Positions 26,176 to 36,098 of a DNA stretch of 64,000 bases are shown here, piece by piece (position 1 is the first letter of the stretch; every line of letters begins with the position of its first letter). The notes beneath the pieces were generated by a model, which had not been told where the DNA came from, ran no database searches, and saw only the letters and a list, made by a program, of their open reading frames with translations. The stretch is taken from positions 1 to 64,000 of the forward strand of contig CAWGBF010000003.1 of the NCBI GenBank assembly GCA_963820775.1, written 5' to 3'. The DNA is from Roseiarcus sp963820775. GTDB taxonomy: Bacteria > Pseudomonadota > Alphaproteobacteria > Rhizobiales > Beijerinckiaceae. Made by a program: the position numbers and the translations under genes.

Positions 26176-27220
26176 TCACGGGATCAGGACCGCGCGGCCG
26201 TTGACGCGGCCGTGGTGCAGGTCATGCAAGGCGTCGTTCGCTGCGCTCAGCTTGTATTCGCGGGTATGCAGCTTAACGAGCCCGCGATCCGCCAGCGCCA
26301 TGAGCTCGACCAGCTCGGCGTAGGTGCCGACGAGATTGCCGACGATCGTCTTCTCCGACGTGATCATGTCGATCGTCGGAATGTCGATCTTTCCGCCGTA
26401 GCCGACGACGTAATAGCTGCCGCCGTTTCGGGTCATCGCGAGGCCCTTGGCGACTGCGTCGCCCTCGCCGACGAAATCGATCACCGCCTCGGCGCCCTTG
26501 CCCTTTGTCAACGCCAGGACCGCGTCGACCTCGCCGCCATCCGCCTTCACCACGTGGTTCGCGCCGCACTCCTTGGCGAGCGCGAGCGGCTTTTCAGCGC
26601 GGTCGACGACGATGATTTCGGCGGCGCAAAGCGCGCTCAACACCTGGATGCCGATATGGCCGAGACCGCCGGCGCCGACGACGACGGCGTATTCGCCCGG
26701 CAGGAGATGCCGCGACGCTTTCTTGGCCGCGCGATAGGCCGTGAGGCCCGCATCGGTGTAGGGGGCGACGTCTTTCGGCGCGAGCGTCTTCGGCAGTTTG
26801 ATCAGCGTGCGCTCGCCCGTCAGCAAAAACTGCGCGTAACCGCCGTTGGCGTTGATGCCGGGAAAGCTGCTGTCCTCCGCGTGCATGTCGTCGCCGCGCC
26901 GACACGCCAAGCAATGGCCGCTGGTGACCAGCGGATGGCAGATGACCGCGTCGCCGACTTTCACGCCCTGCACGCCTTTGCCGATTTCCTCGACCCAGCC
27001 GGCGTTTTCGTGACCCATGATGTAAGGGAGATTGACCTCGACCTTGCTGCGCCAAATGCCTTCGACGATGTGCAAGTCGGTTCGGCACACGCCGGCGCCG
27101 CCGATGCGCACAATGACGTCTGATGGTTGGTCAATCTTCGGGATCCGCCACGTCTTCGTATTTGACGAATTCCTTGGCCGTCAGCTTCTCGTCATACGCG
27201 TGGAGGACGGCGGCCTTCAT
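26176..27220 (-). CDS. Zinc-type alcohol dehydrogenase of the monooxygenase operon, frameshifted
   Basis: A medium-chain dehydrogenase of about 347 residues that would oxidise the alcohol made by the monooxygenase (for example 2-propanol). The catalytic-zinc motif GVCRTDLH (Cys45) and MGHENAG, and the NAD loop VGAGGLGHIG, are present. The structural-zinc loop is reduced (HCLACRRGDDMH). From the ATG at 27220 (MKAAVLHAYDEKLTAKEFVK; GGGAAG upstream) the frame meets an extra C in CCCG at 27139-27142. Without it the protein continues DPKIDQPSDVIVRIGGAG into the long open frame. It is the first gene after the sigma-54 promoter, so its expression should follow that of the monooxygenase. Confidence 0.85.
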
Positions 27221-27272
27221 GTTTCTTCCCGATGTTGAGGTCTGATGGCGACGCGCAGTTGCGTATTTGGGC

Positions 27273-27288
27273 GCAAGGCGCGTGCCAA
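27273..27288 (-). promoter_or_regulatory. Sigma-54 promoter of the adh-prm operon
   Basis: On the minus strand TTGGCACGCGCCTTGC matches the -24/-12 consensus (TGGCAC-N5-TTGC) exactly, with the GG and GC dinucleotides correctly spaced. Predicted transcription starts about 12 bases downstream, near 27261, leaving a leader of about 40 bases before the adh ATG. A sigma-54-dependent activator is encoded divergently at 27680. Confidence 0.85.
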
Positions 27289-27340
27289 CGGGATAAACCG
27301 CTGATATCAATCAGTGTCTTGCTCACCGGCTCATCCTACG

Positions 27341-27359
27341 CTGTTCCGTTGAGGAACAG
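27341..27359. promoter_or_regulatory. Candidate upstream activator sequence
   Basis: A perfect inverted repeat CTGTTCC-N5-GGAACAG is centred about 70 bases upstream of the -24 element, in the range used by enhancer-binding proteins. A smaller repeat CTGAT-N4-ATCAG (27301-27314) lies between it and the promoter, where a bending protein such as IHF often binds. Function is inferred from position. The rest of the 459-base divergent gap shows no gene. Confidence 0.5.
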
Positions 27360-27679
27360 ATCGCTGAACAGCTTTGTTGCGACACGAAACAGTCTCGTAT
27401 CCGCATTCGCCGTGCGGAATCATGGGGGCCGGTCATCGCGGAGGGCAGGCCGTCTGTCGCGCCCAGCCGAACGCCGAACCTGACAGCAAGGCTCCGTTAA
27501 AGCCCCGCGCCGGTCCGCCGCGCATCGGGACGCGGGGGCCGCGCCGTAGACGCGCGTCGCGGAAGGGTTGCTTTCAGTTTCCAGTTCGCTATCCTCCGGC
27601 GCTCAAAATTGCGCAACGAAAAGCCGTTGGGGGATTCGCGTGAGAGGGGCCGCAGGGCCTCGCGACCTATGGAGGTCCG

Positions 27680-29541
27680 ATGCAATTATCCGTCGCAGAG
27701 CGGGCGACCCAGGCGCATGGCATCCTGCGGCAATCTGGCGCAGTCCCGAGCGAATCTTCTCGCCGCCGAAATCTATGAGAGCTGGCTGCGGTGCGTCGCG
27801 CTTGGCCTTGATTCGACAAGGCCGCCGTCGATCGACTTCGGCGAGCCCCAAGGTCCTGCGATCCGAGCAGGAACAACGTGTCCTGGTTCGCGGTCTGGCG
27901 CTGGCGGAAATGCGAACGTTGCACGACCAAATTGCAGGTTCGAATTTCCTCATCGCCTTTGCGACGCCCGAGGGCCTGCTGCTCGATATCGTCGCCGACA
28001 AGAGTTTCGCCGACACTCCCGAGGCCAAGAACATCCGCCCGGGAAGCCTCTGGTCGGAGACGCTTTGCGGCACCAATGGGATCGGCACGGCCGCGTTCCT
28101 CAAGCGCCCGGTCGTCGTGCACGGCAGCGAGCATTATTTCCCGAGCTTCGGCTCATTGACTTGCGCTGCGTCTCCGATTTTTGCGCCCGATGGCTCATTG
28201 GCGGGCATCCTCGATGCTTCGTCCGATTGCGTCTCCCGTCAAACCCATACCGCCGCGCTCGTTTGCATGGCCGCAACGCAGATCGAGAACGGACTGTTTC
28301 GCGAGCGCCACCATCGCGACATCTTGATCGCCTTTCACAATCGCGGCGAGTACCTGCATACGCTCACGGCCGGCCTCATCGCGGTCGACGATTCGGGCCG
28401 CATATTGGCCGCCAATCAGGCGGCGCGCATTCTGTTGCATGGTTTGCCGACCACGCCAGGCCGCAGCTTCACGGATATATTCAGGACGCGATTTAACTCC
28501 TTCATGGATGAGGGGCGGTTGCGCGAACGCCAGCGCCTGCAGGACGAGGTCGGCAGCAGTTTCATCGCCACGATCGAACATCCGAACGTGTCCCCGATGT
28601 TACGCGCCGTCGCGAGACCACGGGTCGCGGCTCCTCCCGTTACGCCCACGCCATTCATCTCGGTCGACCCTGTCGTCGCTCGCATCGTTCGGCAGACGGA
28701 GGCCGCGGCGCAGCGCAAGATGCCGATTCTGATCAGAGGCGAGACGGGCACGGGCAAGGAGCAACTGGCGCGTCACGCGCATGCCGCGAGCGGGCGCAGC
28801 GGCTCGTTTGTGGCCGTCAATTGCGCCGCCTTGCCGGAGACTCTGATCGAGGCCGAACTGTTCGGTTACGGCGAAGGAGCCTTCACCGGCGCCCGCAAAG
28901 GCGGATCCTCCGGGCTGGTCAAGGAGGCGGATGGCGGGACGCTGTTCCTCGACGAAATCGGCGACATGCCGGTGACGCTGCAGGCCGTTCTGCTTCGGTT
29001 TCTCGACGACTGGACGGTGCGGCCGGTCGGCGGCGCGAAGCGTCAGGTCGATGTGCTCCTGATGTCGGCCACCAACGCCGATCTCAGTGAATCGATCGCC
29101 AAAGGTCGTTTTCGCTCGGATTTATTGTTTCGCCTGAATACGCTCGAGGTGACTTTGCCGCCGCTCGCCGAGCGATCCGATTTTCAGGCGATCGCCGCGC
29201 ACCTTCTGGCGACGATCGACGCCCGACGAACCCTTAGCCCCCGCTTGGTCGAGCATCTCGCCAAATGCGCCTGGCCCGGCAATATTCGCGAATTGCGCAA
29301 TGTGCTCTCTCGCCTCACCCTTCAGACGGAGGATTCCGTCATTGACTATCCGGAAGCCGCCCTGATCGCAGGTCCGCAAATCGAGGAAAAGCGCAGCTCG
29401 ACCCTACAAGGCCGGCATCGCGCACAGGTCCTGTCGACCTATGCCGAGACAGGCAACAACGTCAGCGAGACAGCTCGGCGGCTTGGCGTGTCGCGCAATA
29501 CGATTTATCGCGCGCTGGACGATCGATCGGCCAAGCGATGA
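27680..29541 (+). CDS. Sigma-54-dependent activator (AcoR/MimR-like), two indels near N-terminus
   Basis: About 620 residues after correction. The ATG at 27680 (MQLSVAERATQAHGIL) follows GGAGG. An extra C at 27745-27748 and another in CCCC at 27846-27849 shift the frame twice; correcting both gives LLAAEIYESWLRC then FGEPKVLRSEQEQR. A GAF sensory domain (about residues 70-220), a PAS-like segment, the AAA+ domain with GETGTGKE, the sigma-54-contacting GAFTGA loop (GEGAFTGARKGG) and LFLDEIGDMP, and a C-terminal Fis-type helix-turn-helix (NNVSETARRLGVSRNTIYRA) are all present. It is divergent from the operon and almost certainly its activator. The inducer, probably an alkane oxidation product, is unknown. 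Confidence 0.88.
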
Positions 29542-29569
29542 AGGCAAATTCGGAGCAGAGAGCTTAGCC

Positions 29570-30010
29570 ATGTTTGAGCCCGTCAACGCGCTTGAGACGC
29601 TGATGCAGTCGGCGGCTTCGAATCCAGCCAAGATCCCTGATTTCTACCGCGCGCTGCTCGACAGCGAACTGTACATTCTCACGCCCGAAGCCGCGCTCGA
29701 ACTCGGAGGGCGACGGTCGCTCAAACCCCACGAAACGATCAACGTCGCGACCGTCGAGTTCCAGGGCAAGAAATGGCATCCCGCGTTCACCGCGCCGGAG
29801 CGCGTGTCCGCTTATCTGAAAGAACCGGAGACATGCCTGGAAGCGAAGGCGCGCGATCTGTTTGCGTTGCTGCCGCCCGGATCGAACTTCTGGCTCAACC
29901 CGCAATCCGAGTGTCAGAAGCCGCTTCCGGGCGACGAAATCGCGTTGCTGCTCAGCGGTAGGATATTCACGATGGACTTCACCGAGCACGACACCCTCTC
30001 GCAGGGTTGA
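29570..30010 (+). CDS. SseB-family protein
   Basis: A 146-residue protein resembling the N-terminal domain of SseB (EselMQSAASNPAKIPDFYR-like helix, then LLDSELYILTPEAA and the FALLPPGSNFWLNPQS strand). SseB-type proteins are poorly characterised. The C-terminal domain of the longer relatives is absent, and several bacteria carry this short form. It starts 28 bases after the activator stop, so it may be co-transcribed with it. No catalytic residues are evident. Confidence 0.65.
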   Translation: MFEPVNALETLMQSAASNPAKIPDFYRALLDSELYILTPEAALELGGRRSLKPHETINVATVEFQGKKWHPAFTAPERVSAYLKEPETCLEAKARDLFALLPPGSNFWLNPQSECQKPLPGDEIALLLSGRIFTMDFTEHDTLSQG

Positions 30011-30322
30011 TAGCTCGACGAACTTGATTTGGTCGCTCGGATTACGCGCCCGCGATTCATCGTCGGGGAATGGCTAGGCCTTCGCCGGGACGCTTCATGT
30101 CCGAGCGGGCCCAGCGCGCAAAGAACCTGTGTCTCGTTGGAGCCGAACTCGGTCACGGATTGGGGAAGTGGGGGGACACTTAAATTTGCTTGTTCCGCTG
30201 GGCTACGGTGGGTCGCACATCTGGCGCGCGCTCGAACTCCAGGCGCTGGCGGCAGAGGAAAGCGAGCGAGATGCTTGGGCTGATCCAACGTTCAGTTTTA
30301 CCTTCGCGAGCTGGCGCAGGGT
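30011..30322. other. Intergenic stretch with no recognisable gene
   Basis: About 310 bases between the SseB-like gene and an IS6 fragment. I see no family resemblance in any frame and no obvious repeat. Confidence 0.5.
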
Positions 30323-30545
30323 GGCATTGTCACGCCGCGACCGACTTGCGGTCCTTCTGGTCACCCGGCGGCCGGCGGGATGGAGAAGGTCAGCTACGCT
30401 GGATACCGGTTCCCGCCCGAGATCATTGGAGTGGCGGTGTCCTACGAGACCGTTCGGCGGTGGGTGAATCACTTCGGACCGATGATCGCGGCCGACCTAC
30501 GAACGCGTCGCCTGAAGCCGCATACGGCGAGCGATTCGATGGTTA
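30323..30545 (+). mobile_element. IS6-family fragment with internal deletion (copy I)
   Basis: The end repeat GGCATTGTCACGCC at 30323 is followed by the transposase start at 30380 (MEKVSYAGYRFPPEII). The reading then jumps directly to GVAVSYETVRRWVNHFGPMI, missing about 26 residues present in copy D, and stops making sense after RRLKPHTA. Same subtype as copy D. Confidence 0.7.
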
Positions 30546-30558
30546 GAGCGCCGGATGT

Positions 30559-31130
30559 TCATTTGAATCCATATCCGGCGGCTACGAAGTAGTTATTGCA
30601 TTCCTGGGGTTGGAAGAGATCGCGGATTGTGCCGATGGCTTTCCAGAGGGCATCGATCGTGCGGACGGCCTTGGCGCGCAGATGAGCCTTGAGTTTTGCG
30701 AAGGCCATCTCGATCGGATTGAGATCAGGGCTGCAGGGCGGCAGAAAGAGGCCCCATGCGCCCTTGTCGCGGATGGCCTTCTCGGCGACAGGCTCTTGTG
30801 AGCCGGCAGATTGTCCAGATGACGATGTCGCCTCGTTCAAGCGTCGGGGCGAGCTGGGTCTCGACATAGGTTTCGAAGATTCGCCGGTCCATCGGCGCGT
30901 CAATGACGAAGGGCGCGGTGCGGGTGTCGCAACGCCGTGCGGCGATGAAGGTCTGGGTCTTCCAATGCCCGAAGGGGGCTTTGGATCGGAGGCGCTCGCC
31001 TTTCAGGCAGCGTCCGCGCGGGCGCGTCATTTTGGTGGTTGTCCCGGTCTCGTCGAGGAAGACCAGCCTGTGGGGCTCGAGCCCCATCTTCGGTTGCCGC
31101 TCAGCCCTCCATTCCTCTCGCGTCCCAAGC
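30559..31130 (-). pseudogene. IS630-family transposase, 5'-truncated
   Basis: Minus-strand pieces give the DDE core: LEPHRLVFLDETGTTTKMTR (first Asp), DNLPAHKS after a frame change (second Asp), and LFLPPCSPDLNPIEMAFAKL with the catalytic Glu after another change. It ends VAAGYGFK at 30559. The N-terminal helix-turn-helix half is missing. The gene is inactive and lies between IS6 and IS481 remnants. Confidence 0.78.
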
Positions 31131-31289
31131 GGGTGCGCACGGGCGCCGCAACCGAGGGGCGACGGTGAAGGCTGCGCGGCAGGGCTTGCGCCTCGCGCCC
31201 TGCTCTTCGCCGCGCGGTCACCCATGCGCGAGAGGAAAATAGCGCAGATCGCGCAAGAATCAGATCCCGAAAGAAGACACTTGTCGATC

Positions 31290-32119
31290 ACATCAGTCGG
31301 TTGCGGGCTCTTGGTCTTGGCGCGCCAATGGTCGATATCCTCGAGCGCCAGGTAGAGCTCATATTCGTGGTGCTCGGGGTTGCCGCAATATTCCGTGCCG
31401 CGATCAGTCAGCCCGCGGCAGAGCCTCACCCCCCTCGCGTCATAGAACGGCCCGACGCGATCGTTGACGGGAGCAGCCGCGGTGATCGGCGTCTTGCGAT
31501 CATAGAGCTTGGCGAGGGCGGCCTTGGCGTAGGTGTCGATGAAGGTCTGCTGGCAGCTGCGGCCGACCCCCTTCATGTTTGCCGACGTGAGACAGGTATC
31601 CTGGGCGCCGCAAGAGCCCGGACATTCGCTCTCGAACTCGCCATGCGCCTCCTTTTCGCTCTTGGCCTTCTCCAACGCGGCGAGCTGGCTTTCGGTCAGC
31701 CCCAGGCCTTGCCTCAAGCGACCTTGGCTTCGAGCGCCTTGAGCCGTTTCTTCATCGTCTCAAGATCATGGCGTTGCCAGACCCCGCGCACCCCGGCCGG
31801 CGAAATCGAATGGCCGAGCTTTGCGAAGCTCGTTGGCGATGCGGATTTGGCCATAAGCCGGCCGGTCCAGCGAAAGCTCGACGATGATCGCCTCGATGAT
31901 CGCCTCAACGTCGGGCGGCGTGCGGTTCTTCAAGATCGGTTTGCGCCGCGTCAGCTCTTGCCGCGCCAATTCGCCGCCGGCGTCGTAAAGCTCCTTGAAG
32001 CGATAGAAACTGTCGCGCGCGTAGCCCATCATTTTGCAGGCCTGGCTGACATTGCCGAGCTGCCTGGCCAACTCCAGCAGCCCTACCTTGGCGCGGATGA
32101 TCTTCTGTTCCTTGGTCAT
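31290..32119 (-). pseudogene. IS481-family transposase, frameshifted and 3'-truncated
   Basis: It starts at 32119 (MTKEQKIIRAKVGLLELARQ), and the helix-turn-helix NVSQACKMMGYARDSFYRFK is intact. A frame change near 31810 leads to SPAGVRGVWQRHDLETMKKR, and another near 31715 leads to the integrase-like core (QQTFIDTYAKAALAKLYDRK; VRLCRGLTDRGTEYCGNPEH). The end, including the catalytic Glu region, is lost after KTKSPQ. A terminal-repeat-like TGTCGGATTAAGTCTTAAC lies upstream at about 32214. Bases 32236-32500 show no recognisable gene. Confidence 0.75.
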
Positions 32120-32500
32120 CGTCGGTGTCCTTTCGAAACGCCGAGGCCGGGCGCTGCGAACCCCGACCACTCCGCGCCCGGCCTCCGCTTCCCCCTCAGC
32201 TATGACACCAACTGTCGGATTAAGTCTTAACTACTGCAGCTTGAGCGATTGGCTGTCGATCACGCCCAGAACGTTCGGCGCTCATCCGGTCCGAGTTCGC
32301 GGTACCAATCGAGCATGGCTCAGTATGGATGGATTCGCGGTCTGATCAAACCGCTGGGGCCACCAATGCCCCTTGGGACAGGAGGGGCGGCGTATTCCAC
32401 ATCGACAATTAGCACCCGCCCGTCGGCTGTGATAAGTTGAACTCTGCAAAGTGGCGCGGTGGGGGAATTAAGGCTTTTTTAATTGCATTAGGGGCGGGGC

Positions 32501-35500
32501 ATGGCGACCGAGGGCGGGAGCGCCATACTTGATGGCGAACGGCGGCAAGTTACGGTCCTCTTTGCCGACTTGGTTGGCTTCACAGCGTTTTCCGAGCGCT
32601 CCGGTGAAGAGGCAGCTTTCGCTCTGATGCGGCGCGTGGCCGCGATGATGACCAGCGTTGTCGAAGAGCAGGGTGGCTCGGTTCGCAACTTCACCGGCGA
32701 CGGCGTCATGGCTCTGTTCGGCGTTCCGATCGCGCTCGAAGACGCGCCGCTCAGAGCTTGCCGCGCCGCGCTTGCCATTCACGATCGGCTCGCCAATGCC
32801 GCGCCCGAGATTGCCGCAACCCACGGCCTTCGTCCGCAATTGCGCATCGGCGTCAATACCGGCCCCGCCATTGTGGGAAAGGTGCCGAGCGGCCATAGCA
32901 GCACGGTTACGGCACTGGGCGATACGGTCAATCTTGCATCACGCCTGCAGGCGCTGGCCAAGCCGGAAGGAGTCCTGCTCAGTGAAGCAACTCAACGGCT
33001 GGTGCAAGGGCTGACCGAGACCGAACCCGCAGGCGAACACGAGATCAAGGGCAAGTCCGGGCGGCAGCGGGTCTTTCGTCTGCTTCGCCTGCGCGAAGGC
33101 GCGTCTCGGTTCGACGCCGCGCTCAGCCGGGGGCTCACGGACTACGTGGGGCGGTCGCGCGAACTCGAAGCCTTGGACCGCTCCTTGGCTGAAAGCAGCG
33201 CCGGTCTGCGCGTCGTCGACGTCGTTGGCGAACCCGGCATCGGAAAGTCCCGTCTGCTGCACGAGTTCCGCGGCCGGCTTGGCGACAAGCGGGTCTTTGT
33301 TCTGACGGGAAGCTGCTCGCCGGACGGCAGACAGACACCCTTTCGCCCATTTATCGAGGTCGTTCGAGGCTCATTCCGCATCAAGATCGGCGAGACCGAA
33401 TCCGAAACGTTTCGAAAGCTCGACAAGGGGCTAGAGGTTCTTGGCATCGCCTCGCAGCAGAATTTGGGCCTCCTGCTCAATTTGCTGGGCCTCAATCCGC
33501 CGCCGGGAGCCCTCCAAGGTTTGGACGGCACGCTGATCGGCTTGAGGACCCGCGACCTCCTGCTTTCACTCATGCAAGCGCGCTGCCGGATCACCCCGGT
33601 CGCAATGCTGCTCGAGGATCTGCATTGGATCGACAAGGCGTCCGAGGAGTTCCTGTCCCGGCTTCTCTCCTTCGACGCGGCGCTCCCGCTTATGGTCGTT
33701 TGCACACGGCGCCCCGACTATCAGCCGCCATGGAGCAGCGCCCGAGCCGTCGAGGTCTTGCAGCTCGCGGCGCTCTCGATCAGCGAGACGTGCGAGATCA
33801 TTCGAGCCCGGCTGCAACTCGCTGAGCTTCCAGGGATGCTCGCCCAGTCGGTCGCCGACAAGGCCGAAGGCAATCCGCTTTTTGCCGAGGAAATTGCTAT
33901 CTTCCTTTTGGAGCGCGGCAGCATCAAACGCACGAACAGCGGGATCGACTACGACCCCGCAGCCGTCGCGACCGCGCTTCCGGGGACGATCCACTCTCTC
34001 CTCGCGGCGCGGGTCGATCGGCTCGAGCCGAATGATCGCGCCCTGTTGCAAGCCGCCGCTGCGATCGGAAGGCGTTTTCCTCGCGAAGTGCTGAGCGCTG
34101 TCGCGGGCGCCACGGCGGATGATCGACTTGGCCGCCTACACGATCTCGATCTGATCCACTTCGAAGACAACTCTGGCGAGCTTGTATTCAAGCACGCGCT
34201 CGTGAGAGACGCGCTTTACGACAGCATGCTGAACGAGCATCGGGCCTCGCTTCACCTCAAGACAGCCACTGAAATAGAACGCCTGAGTCATAACCGTTTG
34301 TACGAGGTCGCCGAGCAACTGGCGCATCACTACCGAAAAACCGAGCGTCGCGATAAGGCGTTTCAGTACATGGTGATGGCCGGCCAAAAATCCGTGCGCG
34401 TCTATTCGCTGGAAGCCGCAGGAAAGTACTTCGAGGAGGCCCTATCCCTATTCGAAGCTTCGCCGCAATGTGCGGATGACGCAGCTTTCTTAGGGTTACT
34501 AGCCGACCTGTCCACCGTCCTCATGCTTATGTCCCTTCCAGGGCGGCTCGCCGGGCTTGTCGAACGATATCGCGCCCGGGTTGATCGCTTGGGCGCTGTG
34601 CAGCTAAGAGTCATCGTGCTGACGAACTATTCGTTCGCCGCAATCTTGACCTGCCAGTATCGTAACGCCCTCTCCTCCGCGGAAGAGGCGCTTCAAGTGG
34701 CGCTCGAGCTCGATGATGCGCGAAGCAAAGCTTATGCGCGCGCTGCAATCGTGCTCGCTAACACAGTTATGTCGCGGAATTTAGACGATACGGAGCGTCA
34801 GGCCGAACTCGGCGTGGTTGACAGCGATCAGACAGACGATCCTTACTTGCAGTCCTGGGTCAGGTTCAGCGCTGCATGGATTTTTCTATATCGTGGCCTA
34901 CCCGACCGCGGGCGTCGTGCTGCGTTGGAATTGCAAGAGCGCGGGCGAGTCCGTGGGGACCCGCGCGCTGCGGCTCATGGGCTTTGGATTCTTGGGTGGC
35001 TCGATATCATCGACGAGCGATATGAGGACGCGCTCGTTCATGGCAACCAATGCGTAGAGCTTGCACTGACTCCATTTGATCGCGAGGTTGGATTCCAAAT
35101 AAAGGGCGTCGCCGAAATTTTGCGCGGCAATGTCGTCGAAGGAGCCGCTCTAGTCCGCGAGCACCGGCGGAGGGCGTTGGCGAACGATTTCAACTACTGC
35201 CGGGTTGGCAGCGATCCAGCGTTGGGCATAGCAATGGTGCTTGAAGGCGATTTCGCCGGCGGCGTGCGATTCATTGAGAGCGCCATACGATGGAACGACC
35301 TGGCAGGGAGCCCGCTCGGCCGTGACTTCGCACGTATTTTTCTCGCTGAAACCTATCTTGAATTTCTCGCTCCCAAGCAAAAGCCGTCTGCATCGGTAAT
35401 GTTGAAGAACCTTCCATTTCTCCTGAAGACAATGATGACCGGAAGGCGACGAGCCATAGCAATCTTGATGCAGGCCCGTAACAACCCGACGTTTGCTGGA

Positions 35501-35668
35501 GGATATTTCCAGGCGAGGATCGATGCGGATCTGGGAATCCTTCACGAGCTCGCCAAGCAGCGCGCCGAAGCGCGTTCGTATTTGACGCAAGCGCGGGCGG
35601 TCGCAGAATCGCTGGTTGCTGTCGGATTGTTATCCAAGATCGATGCCGCTCTCGCAGACCTGACCTAA
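32501..35668 (+). CDS. Class III adenylate/guanylate cyclase with AAA-type ATPase and TPR region
   Basis: A 1055-residue protein. Residues about 10-175 form a class III cyclase catalytic domain with both metal-binding aspartates (FADLVGFTAF and NFTGDGVMALFG). Residues about 220-560 form a STAND/AAA-type NTPase with Walker A GEPGIGKSRLL and a Walker B-like LLEDLHWID. The remainder is a helical, TPR-like repeat region. Such proteins are signalling enzymes that may couple ligand or protein binding to cyclic-nucleotide synthesis. The frame is intact over 3.2 kb. It has no membrane segment. Neighbours give no clue to its signal. Confidence 0.88.
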   Translation: MATEGGSAILDGERRQVTVLFADLVGFTAFSERSGEEAAFALMRRVAAMMTSVVEEQGGSVRNFTGDGVMALFGVPIALEDAPLRACRAALAIHDRLANAAPEIAATHGLRPQLRIGVNTGPAIVGKVPSGHSSTVTALGDTVNLASRLQALAKPEGVLLSEATQRLVQGLTETEPAGEHEIKGKSGRQRVFRLLRLREGASRFDAALSRGLTDYVGRSRELEALDRSLAESSAGLRVVDVVGEPGIGKSRLLHEFRGRLGDKRVFVLTGSCSPDGRQTPFRPFIEVVRGSFRIKIGETESETFRKLDKGLEVLGIASQQNLGLLLNLLGLNPPPGALQGLDGTLIGLRTRDLLLSLMQARCRITPVAMLLEDLHWIDKASEEFLSRLLSFDAALPLMVVCTRRPDYQPPWSSARAVEVLQLAALSISETCEIIRARLQLAELPGMLAQSVADKAEGNPLFAEEIAIFLLERGSIKRTNSGIDYDPAAVATALPGTIHSLLAARVDRLEPNDRALLQAAAAIGRRFPREVLSAVAGATADDRLGRLHDLDLIHFEDNSGELVFKHALVRDALYDSMLNEHRASLHLKTATEIERLSHNRLYEVAEQLAHHYRKTERRDKAFQYMVMAGQKSVRVYSLEAAGKYFEEALSLFEASPQCADDAAFLGLLADLSTVLMLMSLPGRLAGLVERYRARVDRLGAVQLRVIVLTNYSFAAILTCQYRNALSSAEEALQVALELDDARSKAYARAAIVLANTVMSRNLDDTERQAELGVVDSDQTDDPYLQSWVRFSAAWIFLYRGLPDRGRRAALELQERGRVRGDPRAAAHGLWILGWLDIIDERYEDALVHGNQCVELALTPFDREVGFQIKGVAEILRGNVVEGAALVREHRRRALANDFNYCRVGSDPALGIAMVLEGDFAGGVRFIESAIRWNDLAGSPLGRDFARIFLAETYLEFLAPKQKPSASVMLKNLPFLLKTMMTGRRRAIAILMQARNNPTFAGGYFQARIDADLGILHELAKQRAEARSYLTQARAVAESLVAVGLLSKIDAALADLT

Positions 35669-35717
35669 GCTGGAACTCGCGCGGGAGGAATCTTGGCCAT
35701 GCTCAGGGAGATTTGCC

Positions 35718-36098
35718 ATGGAGGACCCAGAAATCCGCGCGGCTCTGGATCGTCACTGGGCCGCCTCCGACGCCGACGACTTCGAGGCGGAGCATGAGAT
35801 CTACCGGGAGGACGCGGTGCTCGAATATCCGCAATCGGGCGAGCGCATCCGTGGGCGCCGCAACATTCAGGCGTCGCGCGCCGCGCAGCCGAACCGGAAA
35901 CGTTTTACCGTGCGACGAATCATTGGCGTTGGCGATCTCTGGGTCACCGAATATGTCCTGAGTTATGACGGGCGGCCGTCCTATACGGTGAGCATCATGG
36001 AGTTTCGCGACGGCAGGGTGGCGCGCGAGACGCAATATTTTGGCGATCCGTTCGAGCCGGGGCCTTCGCGCGCGCATTGGGTTGAGCGGATGGCTTGA
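35718..36098 (+). CDS. SnoaL/NTF2-like protein
   Basis: A 126-residue protein with the NTF2-like cone fold: an N-terminal helix (RAALDRHWAASDADDFEAEH), IYREDAVLEYPQSGERIRGR, and a C-terminal sheet ending YTVSIMEFRDGRVARETQYF. Members are small binding proteins, isomerases or cyclases. No specific function can be assigned. The ATG at 35718 follows GGGAG. The stop overlaps the start of the glycosylase gene, so the two are probably translated together. Confidence 0.75.
   Translation: MEDPEIRAALDRHWAASDADDFEAEHEIYREDAVLEYPQSGERIRGRRNIQASRAAQPNRKRFTVRRIIGVGDLWVTEYVLSYDGRPSYTVSIMEFRDGRVARETQYFGDPFEPGPSRAHWVERMA

Noticed and set aside
23046..27142. Programmed +1 frameshifting at CCC-G proline codons in adh, prmA and prmB
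   Set aside because: Five sites are in phase with a CCC codon, but the same insertion in the activator at 27745 is out of phase. In-frame CCC-G codons are read normally elsewhere (for example the Tyr-Pro-Asp of the ligase near 7460). An extra C in the common CCG codon gives the same picture.
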